50,676 nucleotides of DNA from Erysipelotrichaceae bacterium (GCA_017441765.1 JAFRVK010000041.1:1-50676); one strand, 5' to 3'. Shown: positions 23,081-32,004, counted from the first letter of the stretch. A program made the numbers and translations. Notes: a model not told the origin generated them from the sequence alone.

Positions 23081-24910
23081 ATGGAATACAAAAAAATGAT
23101 AAATGTAGCCGTAATTGCGCATGTTGACGCAGGAAAATCGACCTTGGTCGATGCTTTTCTGGCTCAGTCGCATGTGTTCGGTGAACATGAGGAAGTCGTT
23201 TCGCAGGTCATGGATTCCAACGATCTGGAGCGCGAAAGGGGCATTACGATCTATTCCAAGAACTGTTCCATCAACTACAAGGACTACAAGATAAACATCG
23301 TAGATACGCCTGGACATGCGGATTTTTCCAGCGAGGTGGAACGTATCATCAAGACTGTTGATACCGTTATTCTGCTGGTGGATTCTTCGGAAGGTCCCAT
23401 GCCGCAGACGCGTTTCGTTTTAAAGAAATCTCTGGAAGCCGGATTATGTCCGATCCTTCTTATCAACAAGATCGACAAGAAAGATGCCAGGATCAATGAA
23501 GTCATCGATGAGGTCTATGATCTGTTCCTGGATCTGAGCGCCAATGACGATCAGCTGGATTTCCCGATCCTGTACGGAATCGCCAGAGAAGGCATCGTCC
23601 GCTATGATCCGAAGGATACCAACGAGAATATCGATCCGTTGTTTGAAACGATCGTGAACCACGTGAAAGCCTATCCCAACCGGATGGATGAACCTTTGCA
23701 GATGCAGGTCAGCGCCTTGGCATATGACGATTATATCGGCCGTATCGGCATCGGCAGGGTCTATGCAGGAGTAATTAAGCAGAATGTGATGGTCTCCGTC
23801 TGCAACAATAACGGAAAGAAAGAGAATCGCAAGATCGCGAATCTCTACAACTATCAGGGTCTGAAACGGGTCGCGATCAGTGAAGCGCAGTGTGGCGATA
23901 TCGTGCTTTTAAGCGGCATCGAGAATATCGAGATCGGTGATACCATCGGTCCGGAGAACGTCTATGATCCGCTTCCGCAGATCGAGATCGAAGAACCGAC
24001 CCTTAGCATGAATTTCATGGTCAACACATCCCCGTTCCAGGGAAGATCGGGGAAGTACGTGACCAGCCGCAATATCAAGGAACGTCTGGAGAAGGAACTG
24101 GAGGTAAATGTCGGACTGAAAGTGGAACCGACTGATACCACGGACACCTTTAAGGTTTCAGGCAGAGGCGAACTGCATCTTTCCATTCTTCTGGAAAATA
24201 TGAGAAGAGAAGGCTATGAAGTCGCCGTCTCCAGACCGGAAGTCATTTTCAAGAATATCGATGGAAAGAAACACGAACCGATCGAGGAAGTGATCTGTTC
24301 CGTTCCGAATGAATATTCGGGTTCCGTCATCAATAAGCTGAATCTGAGGAAAGGTCAGATGATCGATATCCAGGATGAGGGATCTTATACGAAGGTCATC
24401 TATCACGTGCCGACTAGAGGTCTTTTGGGCTACCGCAGCGAGTTCATCAACGATACCAAGGGAGAAGGTGTCATGGTGCGTAAATTCATCGCGTACGAGC
24501 CTTTTGTGGGCGAAGTGCCGCAGCGCAACAACGGCGTCCTGGTCTCCATGGCTTCAGGCAAGGCAATGACCTATGCCTTATGGAACCTGCAGGAGAGGGG
24601 ACAGCTGTTTGTCACTCCGCAGACCGACATTTATGAAGGCATGATCATCGGCGTCTGTCCGAAACCGCAGGACATCGAAGTCAACCCGACTGTCAATAAG
24701 AAGATGACGGCTATCCGTTCCACCGGAGCCGATGAAGCGATGAAACTGACCCCGGCCAGGATCTTCTCTTTGGAAGAAGCTCTGGAATTCATCAACGACG
24801 ATGAACTGGTCGAGATCACACCTGACAGCATCCGCCTGCGGAAACGCTATCTGACCAATCTGGATCGTAGAAGACATATGCGTGAAGTCAACAAGATGGC
24901 TTCAGAATAG
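23081..24910 (+). CDS. typA: Translational GTPase TypA/BipA, 609 aa
   Basis: A ribosome-binding GTPase of the EF-G/LepA class involved in 50S assembly and stress or cold adaptation. G motifs are HVDAGKST (G1), ERERGITI (G2 region), DTPGHADF (G3) and NKIDKK (G4); the C-terminal domain (GEGVMVRKFIAYEPFVGEV) is specific to TypA. Length is normal. ATG at 23081 is preferred; ATG 23096 is possible. Neither has a ribosome-binding site, consistent with a (near-)leaderless mRNA. It is followed 2 nt later by trhP1. Confidence 0.96.
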   Translation: MEYKKMINVAVIAHVDAGKSTLVDAFLAQSHVFGEHEEVVSQVMDSNDLERERGITIYSKNCSINYKDYKINIVDTPGHADFSSEVERIIKTVDTVILLVDSSEGPMPQTRFVLKKSLEAGLCPILLINKIDKKDARINEVIDEVYDLFLDLSANDDQLDFPILYGIAREGIVRYDPKDTNENIDPLFETIVNHVKAYPNRMDEPLQMQVSALAYDDYIGRIGIGRVYAGVIKQNVMVSVCNNNGKKENRKIANLYNYQGLKRVAISEAQCGDIVLLSGIENIEIGDTIGPENVYDPLPQIEIEEPTLSMNFMVNTSPFQGRSGKYVTSRNIKERLEKELEVNVGLKVEPTDTTDTFKVSGRGELHLSILLENMRREGYEVAVSRPEVIFKNIDGKKHEPIEEVICSVPNEYSGSVINKLNLRKGQMIDIQDEGSYTKVIYHVPTRGLLGYRSEFINDTKGEGVMVRKFIAYEPFVGEVPQRNNGVLVSMASGKAMTYALWNLQERGQLFVTPQTDIYEGMIIGVCPKPQDIEVNPTVNKKMTAIRSTGADEAMKLTPARIFSLEEALEFINDDELVEITPDSIRLRKRYLTNLDRRRHMREVNKMASE

Positions 24911-24912
24911 AT

Positions 24913-25788
24913 ATGGAACTGCTTGTAACTTTAAGAAAAAGAGCATTATTGGAAAGGGTCATTCCTTTCGTCGACGGAATCATCGTCGGCAAGTTTTTCA
25001 CCAGCAGTTATCACTGTTCCCTGAAAGAGATCGTTGAAATCAACGTGATCTGCAAAGCGAATCAGAAGAAGCTCTATATCGCGTTGGATGATTTCATCAG
25101 CGAAGATGATATCAATGCACTGTATCAGTATCTGGAATTCATCAGGAAACTGGAACCCGATGGGATCTATTTTCATGATCTGGGAATCATTGCGGCTGCC
25201 AAAAAGTATGGCCTGTCCGACAGACTGATCTATGACGGAAAGACCGTGGCCTGCAACTCTCTGGATACGGCATTCCTTTTAAGCAAAGGCATCGACTCCG
25301 TGGTGCTCTCACGCGAACTGACCCTGGAAGAGATCGCCAGGATACTTCAGAACAATCCCCGTCAGATCGATCTGCAGGTCTTCGGACATCAGAGATTATC
25401 CTATTCCAAGCGCCGTTTTCTGACGAACTATTTCAAAGAGATCAATAAGAAGAACTACAAGTATCTCGACAATGAGAATCTTTTCCTTGTCGAGGAACAG
25501 AGAGATTACAAGCTTCCGATCATCGAGAATGAAGAAGGGACTTTCATCTACTCGGATTATGTACTGGAAATGTTCAATGAACTGCCGGAACTGAAGCCGT
25601 ATCTCAAACGGGCCATCATTGATACGCTGTTCATTAACGATGACACCATCATCGATGTATGCAAGGATCTTCATCGCATCACTTCGGACAACAAGCTGTT
25701 TTTGAGAGATCATCTTTATCAGAATCATCCGGACAGCTACAGCAGCGGATTCTTATATCAGAGGACGAATATCAGCAAAGATGAGTAA
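24913..25788 (+). CDS. trhP1: Peptidase U32-family protein, TrhP1/YrrN-like, 291 aa
   Basis: A short U32-family protein lying directly before a second, longer U32 member, exactly as YrrN-YrrO in Bacillus. There the pair (TrhP1/TrhP2) supports prephenate-dependent hydroxylation of U34 to ho5U in tRNA. The N-terminal half has the TIM-barrel-like layout (FVDGIIVGKFF; DGIYFHDLGIIAAAKKYG). It lacks the cysteine cluster of the partner. The ATG is 2 nt after the typA stop with no ribosome-binding site, so it relies on reinitiation. The functional assignment rests on pairing and family. Confidence 0.8.
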   Translation: MELLVTLRKRALLERVIPFVDGIIVGKFFTSSYHCSLKEIVEINVICKANQKKLYIALDDFISEDDINALYQYLEFIRKLEPDGIYFHDLGIIAAAKKYGLSDRLIYDGKTVACNSLDTAFLLSKGIDSVVLSRELTLEEIARILQNNPRQIDLQVFGHQRLSYSKRRFLTNYFKEINKKNYKYLDNENLFLVEEQRDYKLPIIENEEGTFIYSDYVLEMFNELPELKPYLKRAIIDTLFINDDTIIDVCKDLHRITSDNKLFLRDHLYQNHPDSYSSGFLYQRTNISKDE

Positions 25789-26986
25789 AGTTGAACTGTT
25801 GGCACCGGCGAAAGACCTGCAGAAGGCCAAGATCGCCATCATGTACGGAGCGGATGCCGTCTATGTGGGAGGCAAGTTCTTTTCCTTGCGTTCCCGGGCT
25901 TCCAATTTTACCATCGATGATCTGAGAGAGCTGTGTATCTTCAAGAAGATCTATGACGCCAAGGTCTATGTGACAGTCAATATCGTGTTCCATGACAGTG
26001 ATTATGAAGGAATACGGGAGTATCTGAAACTCTTGGATGATATCGGTGTCGATGGGATCATCATTTCCTCTCTGGCATTATTGCGTATCGCCAGACAGGT
26101 CGCTCCGGGGCTGGAGTGTCATATTTCGACGCAGCTGTCTTCTTTGAATTCTCTGGCAGTTGAAACGCTGAAAGAATTCGGAGCGGACCGCGTGGTTCTG
26201 GCCAGGGAAGCCAGTATGGAGCAGATCGGCAGGATCGCAGCGATCACCGATTTGCCTCTGGAAGTCTTCATCCATGGCGGCATGTGTTCCAACTATTCCG
26301 GAAGATGCGTTCTGTCCAACCGTATGACCCTGAGAGACGCCAACCGGGGAGGCTGTGCCCATTCCTGCCGCTGGAAGTATCATCTTTTCGAAGGAGATAA
26401 GATCATCAGCAATCCCAACTGTCTTCTCTTGATGTCTTCCAAGGATCTGCGGGCTTCCGCCTATGTCGAAGAAATGATACGCTGCGGCGTCGCATCATTA
26501 AAGATCGAAGGAAGAATGAAATCCGAATACTATATCGGACAGGTCGTCAAGACCTACCGCAGGATGATCGATGAGATCGAACTGCGTGGGCATCTGATCG
26601 AAGAGCGTCTGGCTTATTATGATGCGGAACTCTCCAAAGCGGAGAACCGTCCTTCCGATGACGGTTTCCTTTCCGGAGACTGCGACAATTCAAAGCATCT
26701 TTACGGTGTCAATGGCGCAGGGGTAACCCACGATTACGTTGCTTATGTGCATCGCTATGACAAAGCGAGATCTTTGTGCATGATCGAGGTCAAGAATGTC
26801 TTCAAACGCGGTGATCGGATCGAAGTGTTCGGACCGCATGTCGACAACGAACGGTTCATGGTCGATCAGATGTTCGATCAGAACTGGAATATCGTTGAGC
26901 TTGCGAACAAGCCGACACAGCTGCTGTTTTTGCGCATTCCTTTCGAGGTGCATCAGGGTGACATGTTCAGGAAGGTGAGTCTATGA
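25781..26986 (+). CDS. trhP2: Peptidase U32-family protein, TrhP2/YrrO-like, 401 aa
   Basis: The U32 signature is intact: ELLAPAKDLQKAKIAI at the N-terminus, IHGGMCSNYSGRC, then RGGCAHSCRW. Its four cysteines match the cluster-binding set in RlhA/TrhP-type enzymes. SLKIEGRMKS and the C-terminal beta domain are also typical. With the preceding gene it is predicted to hydroxylate wobble uridine of tRNAs. It overlaps trhP1 by 8 nt. The location between typA and two RNA methyltransferases makes a coherent RNA-modification transcription unit. Confidence 0.88.
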   Translation: MSKVELLAPAKDLQKAKIAIMYGADAVYVGGKFFSLRSRASNFTIDDLRELCIFKKIYDAKVYVTVNIVFHDSDYEGIREYLKLLDDIGVDGIIISSLALLRIARQVAPGLECHISTQLSSLNSLAVETLKEFGADRVVLAREASMEQIGRIAAITDLPLEVFIHGGMCSNYSGRCVLSNRMTLRDANRGGCAHSCRWKYHLFEGDKIISNPNCLLLMSSKDLRASAYVEEMIRCGVASLKIEGRMKSEYYIGQVVKTYRRMIDEIELRGHLIEERLAYYDAELSKAENRPSDDGFLSGDCDNSKHLYGVNGAGVTHDYVAYVHRYDKARSLCMIEVKNVFKRGDRIEVFGPHVDNERFMVDQMFDQNWNIVELANKPTQLLFLRIPFEVHQGDMFRKVSL

Positions 26987-27687
26987 TCATTGAAGGCGCG
27001 ATCGCGGTCAAGTCCGCTATCAACAATCAGAAGAGAAATGTATCCAGGGTCTATATCGACAGGAATAAAAAGACCAAGGATTTTAATTATATCCGCAAGC
27101 TTTGCAGGATTAGAGAGATCGACCTGCAGGAAATGGAAACGGAGGAGCTGAGAGAATTGCTGAAAGGCAAGACTCATGGCGGGATCGGCGCAGAGGTTTC
27201 CCAACGGAAGGAAGATGACCTTACAGAAGGGGATATCTTCTATCTGGAGGGAATCGAGGATCCGTTCAATCTGGGCTATGCGATGCGTACGCTGTATGCC
27301 TTAGGCGTAAACAATGTCCTTTTGGGATCAAGAGATTATATGAATATTCAGGACCAGCTTCTGAAGTCTTCCGCAGGCGCCTATGATTTCCTCAATGTAC
27401 GGATCATCAAAGATGAGATCGCCGAACTGAAACAGTTCAAAGAAGAGGGCTATCATCTTTACAGTCTGTATCGCGGAGAGGATTCCAAGGATATCTTCGA
27501 TGTGAAATTCAAAGAGAAAGCGATGTATATGCTGGGAGGAGAGAAACGGGGACTGAAGGCGGAAGTGCTGGAACTGGCGGATGAAAGCCTGTATATCTCT
27601 TACGGCAATGAATTCCGTAACGCGCTCAATGCCTGCGCCGCCGTGGATGTGGTAGCGACATTGCGATACAGTCAGAAAAGGAAATGA
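26983..27687 (+). CDS. SpoU/TrmH-family RNA 2'-O-ribose methyltransferase, RlmB-like, 234 aa
   Basis: N-terminal substrate-recognition domain (IIEGAIAVKSAINN...GKTHGGIGAEV, the RlmB-type HQG-like segment) and C-terminal SPOUT domain. The SPOUT motifs are IEDPFNLGYAMRTLYALG (motif 1), MLGGEKRGL (motif 2) and EFRNALNACAAVDVVATLR (motif 3). The tyrosine in NLGYAMR replaces the usual isoleucine-x-R pattern (NxGAIxR), and FRNALNA varies from the canonical SLN, so its target may differ from G2251 of 23S rRNA. AAGGTGAG precedes the ATG; it overlaps trhP2 by 4 nt. Confidence 0.85.
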   Translation: MIIEGAIAVKSAINNQKRNVSRVYIDRNKKTKDFNYIRKLCRIREIDLQEMETEELRELLKGKTHGGIGAEVSQRKEDDLTEGDIFYLEGIEDPFNLGYAMRTLYALGVNNVLLGSRDYMNIQDQLLKSSAGAYDFLNVRIIKDEIAELKQFKEEGYHLYSLYRGEDSKDIFDVKFKEKAMYMLGGEKRGLKAEVLELADESLYISYGNEFRNALNACAAVDVVATLRYSQKRK

Positions 27688-28397
27688 TCACTTCATTAGA
27701 TAATAAAACGGTCAAGAATCTGACCAAGCTGCATCAGAAGAAATATCGCGAAGACTGCTTTCTGGTGCTGGATGATGAAACCCTGAAGGAAGCTCATGCG
27801 CATGATCGGCTGATCAGGCTGGTCTATAGCGATGAACTGCCTTTTCCTTTTGAGGATACCCTGCAGGTATCTGAGGAAGTCATGCGTAAGATCAGCAAGA
27901 AAGAGGATCAGAAATATCTCGGTGTCTCCCGGATGATCAAAGAAAGCGATCATTACGGAAAACGCGTGATCCTTCTGGATGAACTGCAGGATCCTTTGAA
28001 TATCGGCAGGATCATGGAAGCGGCAGTGCTGTTTGGTTTCGATTCTTTGATCCTCAGTCCCAACTGTGCGGACATCTATAACGAAAAGTGCCTTAGCAAT
28101 TCCCGGGGCGCGATCTATTCTTTAAACATCTGTCACAGAGATCTGTCGGAAGAGATAAAAAAGTTGCAGCAGAACGGTTACAAGGTCTATGCGACCGGAC
28201 TGCGCAACGAAACAAGAATGTTCAATGAGATCGAAGCATCAGACAAGATGGCATTCGTCCTGGGCAACGAAGGAAGCGGGGTACGCGAAGAAATCATGGA
28301 CCTCTCTGATGAGATCGTCAAGATCGATATGCGCAATATCGATTCCCTCAATGTCGCGATGGCAGCCGCCATAATCATGTATCACTTCAGTATCTGA
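27684..28397 (+). CDS. TrmH-family RNA 2'-O-ribose methyltransferase, 237 aa
   Basis: A second SPOUT enzyme directly after the first. N-terminal domain [20 protein letters not shown] is typical of YsgA/TsnR-like rRNA methylases. Motif 1 is [18 protein letters not shown], motif 2 LGNEGSGV and motif 3 [13 protein letters not shown]. Unlike its neighbour it retains canonical motifs. Which RNA nucleotide is modified cannot be told. The last codons overlap the convergent acylphosphatase gene by 11 nt, and this overlap encodes half of a terminator hairpin. Confidence 0.9.
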   Translation: MITSLDNKTVKNLTKLHQKKYREDCFLVLDDETLKEAHAHDRLIRLVYSDELPFPFEDTLQVSEEVMRKISKKEDQKYLGVSRMIKESDHYGKRVILLDELQDPLNIGRIMEAAVLFGFDSLILSPNCADIYNEKCLSNSRGAIYSLNICHRDLSEEIKKLQQNGYKVYATGLRNETRMFNEIEASDKMAFVLGNEGSGVREEIMDLSDEIVKIDMRNIDSLNVAMAAAIIMYHFSI

Positions 28398-28412
28398 CAC
28401 TGAAGTGTTTTT
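28383..28412. terminator. Terminator hairpin formed by overlapping gene ends
   Basis: CACTTCAG (28383-28390) pairs with CTGAAGTG (28400-28407), followed by TTTTT. The 5' arm lies within the end of the methyltransferase gene and the 3' arm within the end of the acylphosphatase gene. Confidence 0.75.
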
Positions 28413-28653
28413 CATTTTCAACGACCGGGATCTCCTTGATCGCATAGTCATCGATACGGATCCAGTAATCCTTGCTGAAAGTACCCTTGAAGAAAGCATC
28501 CACCTCTTCCCCCTGGGCTTCGACCTCGACATCGCCGTTGTCCAGATTCCGGGCAAAGCCCGTTACATTCAGCTGATCCGCCAGCATCATCAGTTTCCAG
28601 CGAAAACCGACACCCTGGACCCTGCCTTTGTAAACGATGTAATAACGTTTCAT
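28387..28653 (-). CDS. acyP: Acylphosphatase, 88 aa
   Basis: Hydrolyses carboxyl-phosphate bonds of acyl phosphates. [10 protein letters not shown] carries the catalytic arginine in the phosphate-binding loop, and [17 protein letters not shown] carries the catalytic asparagine; length is exactly that of the family. It appears leaderless: TAAAAT-AAGATT-ATG. The 3' end overlaps the convergent methyltransferase by 11 nt. Confidence 0.95.
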   Translation of the reverse strand: MKRYYIVYKGRVQGVGFRWKLMMLADQLNVTGFARNLDNGDVEVEAQGEEVDAFFKGTFSKDYWIRIDDYAIKEIPVVENEKHFSVRY

Positions 28654-28665
28654 AATCTTATTTTA
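28654..28665 (-). promoter_or_regulatory. Leaderless-type promoter: TAAAAT-N6-ATG for acylphosphatase
   Basis: On the minus strand TAAAAT (28665-28660) is followed by AAGATT and ATG at 28653. No Shine-Dalgarno is present. This is the minus-strand example of the arrangement. Confidence 0.7.
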
Positions 28666-28677
28666 ATATAGAACAAC

Positions 28678-28705
28678 AAAAAAAGAACCTCCTGGGAGGT
28701 TCTTT
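28678..28705 (-). terminator. Terminator after the flavodiiron gene
   Basis: AAAGAACCTCC (28682-28692) pairs with GGAGGTTCTTT (28695-28705), with a T7 tract on the minus strand. Confidence 0.92.
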
Positions 28706-30497
28706 AGGAAATCGGTTCGAAATCGCTGGCTCCGTGCTTGCACAGAGGACAGATGAAGTCATCCGGTAGCTCGTCGCCTTCATAGATGTATCCGCAGACC
28801 TTGCAGACAAATCCTTTCTTGCCTTCCGTCTGCGGTTTCGGCTTGACGTTGGACTGATAGTAGGTGTAAGTCATCGTCTCGACATTGTTGATGACACGCG
28901 CTTCCGTGACCGAACAGATAAACATGCCGTGGGTATCCATATCGATGTAGTTCTCGACCTTCAGGGAGAAGAACGCATTGATGTAGCGGGACAGGAAGAT
29001 CAGTCCGTTGTCGGAGCGCAAGAGTTCCTGTTCATTCTTGAACTTGTCGACATTCCTTCCGGACTGGAAACCGAACTGTTCGAAGACCTTGAAGGGTGCT
29101 TCCTTGTTCAGACAGTTGACATTCATGATACCTGTCTGTTTGATGACATGATGGGAATAGTTGTTCTTATTGATGGAGACCATGACCCTGAAAGGATTAT
29201 CGGTCAGCTGAGCTACGGTATTGACGATCAGGCCGTTATCCTTCTTTCCGTCGTTGGAAGTGACCACATACAGACCATAGCCGATATTGAACAGAGCTTT
29301 CATATCGTTCTTGTTGGCCTTGTTATCATCACGTGCGACATAGTCGACACACAATGCCTGTGCCAGTTTTTCGATTTCTTCCTTGTTGGTATCATTCATC
29401 GAAGACTTGATATGAACCACAGGTTCCACAAAAGTCAGATTGACGCATTTGCTCAGCATCTCTTTCATCGTCTTGGCTGCCAATGGAGCCCAGGATCCGT
29501 TTTCCACAAGAGCGACTTTGCGGTTTTGGAAGTTGCGTTCCGTAAGATGATTGATGAACTCTTTCATGAACGGATAGATATCCGCATTGTACGTTGTTGT
29601 AGCCAGAACAAGCTTTCCGTAGGCGAACGCATCTGCGACCGCTTCTGCCATGTCGCATCTTGCCAGGTCATGGACCTTGACTTCCGGAGCGTTGCAGGTT
29701 TTGAGCTGTTCCACAAGCTTATCAACAGCGGTCTTGGTATGGCCATAGACCGAAGTGTAACAGACTACGACACCATCCTTCTCCACATCATAGGAGGACC
29801 AGGTCTTATACAGATCCAGATAGTAAGGAAGATTCTTGTACAGGAACGGTCCATGCAACGGCAGGATCATCGAGATGTCCAGACCGGACGCTTTCTTCAG
29901 GACGGCCTGTACCTGCTTGCCGTATTTGCCGACGATGCCGATATAGTAGCGTCTCGCTTCATCGACCCAATCTTCTTCCACATCCAGGGCGCCGAACTTG
30001 CCGAAGCCGTCCGCTGAGAACAAAGCCCGTTCATAGCTGTCATAAGTCATCATGACTTCCGGCCAGTGGACCATCGGGGCAGCTACGAAATTCAGGGTAT
30101 GTTTCCCCAGTTCCAGCTGATCGCCTTCTTTGATGACGATATGTCTTTCCTCATACTGCGTACCGAAGTAGTTCTGCATCATCGCGAACGCTTTATCGGA
30201 AGAGACGATCACGGCTTTATCATAGATCTTCATGAAATTGGCGATGTTGGCAGAATGATCCGGTTCCATATGCTGAATGACGAGATAGTCAGGCTGTCTG
30301 CCATTCAGGACATTCTGGATGTTGTCAAGCCACTCATGAGTGAAATGCTGGTCGACCGTATCCATGACTGCGATCTTTTCATCGAGAATGACATAGGAAT
30401 TGTAGGACATGCCGTTCGGGACTCTGTACTGTCCTTCGAAAAGATCGACCTGATGGTCATTGACGCCGACATAGCGGATATCGTTTGTTATTTGCAT
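28704..30497 (-). CDS. Flavodiiron protein fused to flavin reductase and rubredoxin, 597 aa
   Basis: Four domains in order. The metallo-beta-lactamase-like diiron domain has the ligand set QHMEPDHSAN (HxExDH), VHWPE, SADGFG and LPLHGPF. A flavodoxin domain follows (about residues 250-395), then a flavin-reductase split barrel (about 405-545), and a C-terminal rubredoxin with CKVCGYIYEG and CPLCKHG. Flavodiiron proteins reduce O2 to water (or NO to N2O), so this is oxygen defence in an anaerobe. The fused modules could pass electrons from NAD(P)H via flavin and rubredoxin without partners. The ATG has GGAGG; a TATAAT at 30523-30518 gives a leader of about 14 nt. Confidence 0.93.
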   Translation of the reverse strand: MQITNDIRYVGVNDHQVDLFEGQYRVPNGMSYNSYVILDEKIAVMDTVDQHFTHEWLDNIQNVLNGRQPDYLVIQHMEPDHSANIANFMKIYDKAVIVSSDKAFAMMQNYFGTQYEERHIVIKEGDQLELGKHTLNFVAAPMVHWPEVMMTYDSYERALFSADGFGKFGALDVEEDWVDEARRYYIGIVGKYGKQVQAVLKKASGLDISMILPLHGPFLYKNLPYYLDLYKTWSSYDVEKDGVVVCYTSVYGHTKTAVDKLVEQLKTCNAPEVKVHDLARCDMAEAVADAFAYGKLVLATTTYNADIYPFMKEFINHLTERNFQNRKVALVENGSWAPLAAKTMKEMLSKCVNLTFVEPVVHIKSSMNDTNKEEIEKLAQALCVDYVARDDNKANKNDMKALFNIGYGLYVVTSNDGKKDNGLIVNTVAQLTDNPFRVMVSINKNNYSHHVIKQTGIMNVNCLNKEAPFKVFEQFGFQSGRNVDKFKNEQELLRSDNGLIFLSRYINAFFSLKVENYIDMDTHGMFICSVTEARVINNVETMTYTYYQSNVKPKPQTEGKKGFVCKVCGYIYEGDELPDDFICPLCKHGASDFEPIS

Positions 30498-30553
30498 GAT
30501 TTTTCCTCCACGCTTTTATTATAATGGCTAAACTTAAAAAACAGGTGAAATGC

Positions 30554-30856
30554 TCAGAACAGATGTTCCATGATAAGCACCGTGATGCAGCACAGGACGG
30601 TCACCTTGAATAAACCAAGATCCTTATAGGAAGCGATCAGCCCCACTAGAAAAGCAATGATGCCAGAATAAGGATGAACGGTCGCATCGATCATGGCAGG
30701 GAAGCTCATGACAGCTAATGTAACATAGGGTACATAGTAAAGGAAAGAACGGATGAAGCGGTTTTTGATTTTCTTTCTTATAAATGTCAACGGCAGTACC
30801 CGGATCAGATAGACCGTGATCGCCATGACGAGGATGTAGAGATAGATGTTATGCAT
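30554..30856 (-). CDS. azlD: Branched-chain amino acid exporter subunit AzlD, 100 aa
   Basis: A small four-helix membrane protein with the AzlD features LPLTFIRKKIKNRFIRSFLYYVPY and a hydrophobic C-terminus. It pairs with AzlC to export branched-chain amino acids or analogues. The start at 30856 is chosen because GGAGG lies exactly 6 nt upstream; an in-frame ATG at 30862 would abut the site. It overlaps the azlC end by 8 nt, so the two are translationally coupled. Confidence 0.88.
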   Translation of the reverse strand: MHNIYLYILVMAITVYLIRVLPLTFIRKKIKNRFIRSFLYYVPYVTLAVMSFPAMIDATVHPYSGIIAFLVGLIASYKDLGLFKVTVLCCITVLIMEHLF

Positions 30857-31538
30857 CTTCATCCTCCACCGGAGCGATGATGGCTCCAAGGCTTGCGATC
30901 AGCAATGTCAGGATGATCGTGATGTAGCTTTCTGATAATGGGGTGAAACGGGACAGTAGAAAACTGCAGACAAAGCTTAACAGAACCAGCAGAGCGATGA
31001 TCCTGTTCTTCCTGCAGGCAGGGACGAAGATCGCCATAAACATGCCATACAGGGCCACCGATAAGGCGCTGACGATATTGAGCGGCAGGACGTTGCCCAT
31101 AATGATGCCCAGAGCCGTTCCCAATGCCCAGCAAGGCGAAGCAAAAGAGATCGCTCCATACATGTAACAGGGATCCACATAGCCGTCCTGTGCGATCTCC
31201 AGAGCGAAGTATTCATCTGTCAGAAAGAAACCCAATACAAGACGACGGATCAGAGGCATCCCAGGATCGATCTTCTGTGACAAGGCGAAAGACATCAGCA
31301 CATAACGGATATTGCTGACGATCATGATGATGACCATCTGCAGGTAGGACGCATTCTCCTTGATCGCGATGAATGCCGCATTCTCTCCTGCCGAAGCATT
31401 GACCAGGAAGGAAGTCAGGAAGCCCTGAAAGGCAGTGATCCCCGCGTTGCTGGCGATGATGCCTAAGGAAAAAGCTACCGCAAAGTAGCCTAAACCGATA
31501 GGGATCGCATTCTTCAATCCTGTTCTGAAACTGTTCAT
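30849..31538 (-). CDS. azlC: Branched-chain amino acid exporter subunit AzlC, 229 aa
   Basis: An integral membrane protein with the AzlC N-terminus (FRTGLKNAIPIGLGYFAVAF), the characteristic FFLTDEYFAL segment and several further membrane helices. It forms a two-component exporter with AzlD. The start is fixed by family alignment, yet there is no ribosome-binding site. The ATG lies 8 nt beyond the stem of the darA terminator (TTTTTAAAATATG), so initiation and transcription of this pair are puzzling. Confidence 0.9.
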   Translation of the reverse strand: MNSFRTGLKNAIPIGLGYFAVAFSLGIIASNAGITAFQGFLTSFLVNASAGENAAFIAIKENASYLQMVIIMIVSNIRYVLMSFALSQKIDPGMPLIRRLVLGFFLTDEYFALEIAQDGYVDPCYMYGAISFASPCWALGTALGIIMGNVLPLNIVSALSVALYGMFMAIFVPACRKNRIIALLVLLSFVCSFLLSRFTPLSESYITIILTLLIASLGAIIAPVEDEDA

Positions 31539-31540
31539 AT

Positions 31541-31566
31541 TTTAAAAAGAACTATTTCTAGTTCTT
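31541..31566 (-). terminator. Terminator of darA, adjoining the azlC start
   Basis: On the minus strand AAGAACTA pairs with TAGTTCTT around GAAA (31566-31547), followed by TTTAAAAT and, immediately, the azlC ATG. Confidence 0.75.
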
Positions 31567-31567
31567 A

Positions 31568-31891
31568 TTAGAGTTTACGGAAATCGTCCACATTCAAGAC
31601 AAAGATGGTTGCACCGCCTACTTCGACCTCGATCGGATAAGATACCAGATTGGACATATCGGAAGAGATCGTAGATGGAACAGCCTCTTTTCTTCTCTGC
31701 GATTCATTGCCAATGATTTCGATCGCTTTCTCTACTTCTTTGTCTTCGCAGCCGATGATCAGCGTGGTATTTCCTGAAGAAAGGAAGCCGCCGGTCGTAG
31801 CCAGACGCGTGACATGGAAAGATGCCTTATTTAAAGCAGAGATACACGCTTTCGTGTCATCCGTTGAGATAATCGCCAGTATGAGTTTCAT
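31568..31891 (-). CDS. darA: Cyclic-di-AMP receptor DarA (PII-like), 107 aa
   Basis: A PII-like trimeric protein that binds c-di-AMP. The MKLILAIISTDDTKACISAL N-terminus, the TRLATTGGFLSSGNTTLIIG motif and the C-terminal ATIFVLNVDDF are characteristic; length matches the Bacillus protein (109). The start at 31891 follows GGAGG with 7 nt spacing. In Bacillus it lies in the tmk-holB cluster; here it stands apart, monocistronic, next to azlCD. The downstream pathway of DarA is not established even in model species. Confidence 0.94.
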   Translation of the reverse strand: MKLILAIISTDDTKACISALNKASFHVTRLATTGGFLSSGNTTLIIGCEDKEVEKAIEIIGNESQRRKEAVPSTISSDMSNLVSYPIEVEVGGATIFVLNVDDFRKL

Positions 31892-31966
31892 ATCCCCACC
31901 TCCTAATAAATACATTCTAACATCATATTGTGTGTTTTTGGTGATTATTTTGTTTCGTATCTTTAT

Positions 31967-32004
31967 TTGAGTCATGCTGATGATAATGTTATAATTTGAT
32001 AAGT
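31967..32004 (+). promoter_or_regulatory. Promoter of the ftsEX operon, very short leader
   Basis: TTGAGT (31967-31972), 17-nt spacer, TATAAT (31990-31995). The predicted start near 32002 leaves only about 3 nt before the ATG at 32005, and there is no Shine-Dalgarno. Confidence 0.75.
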
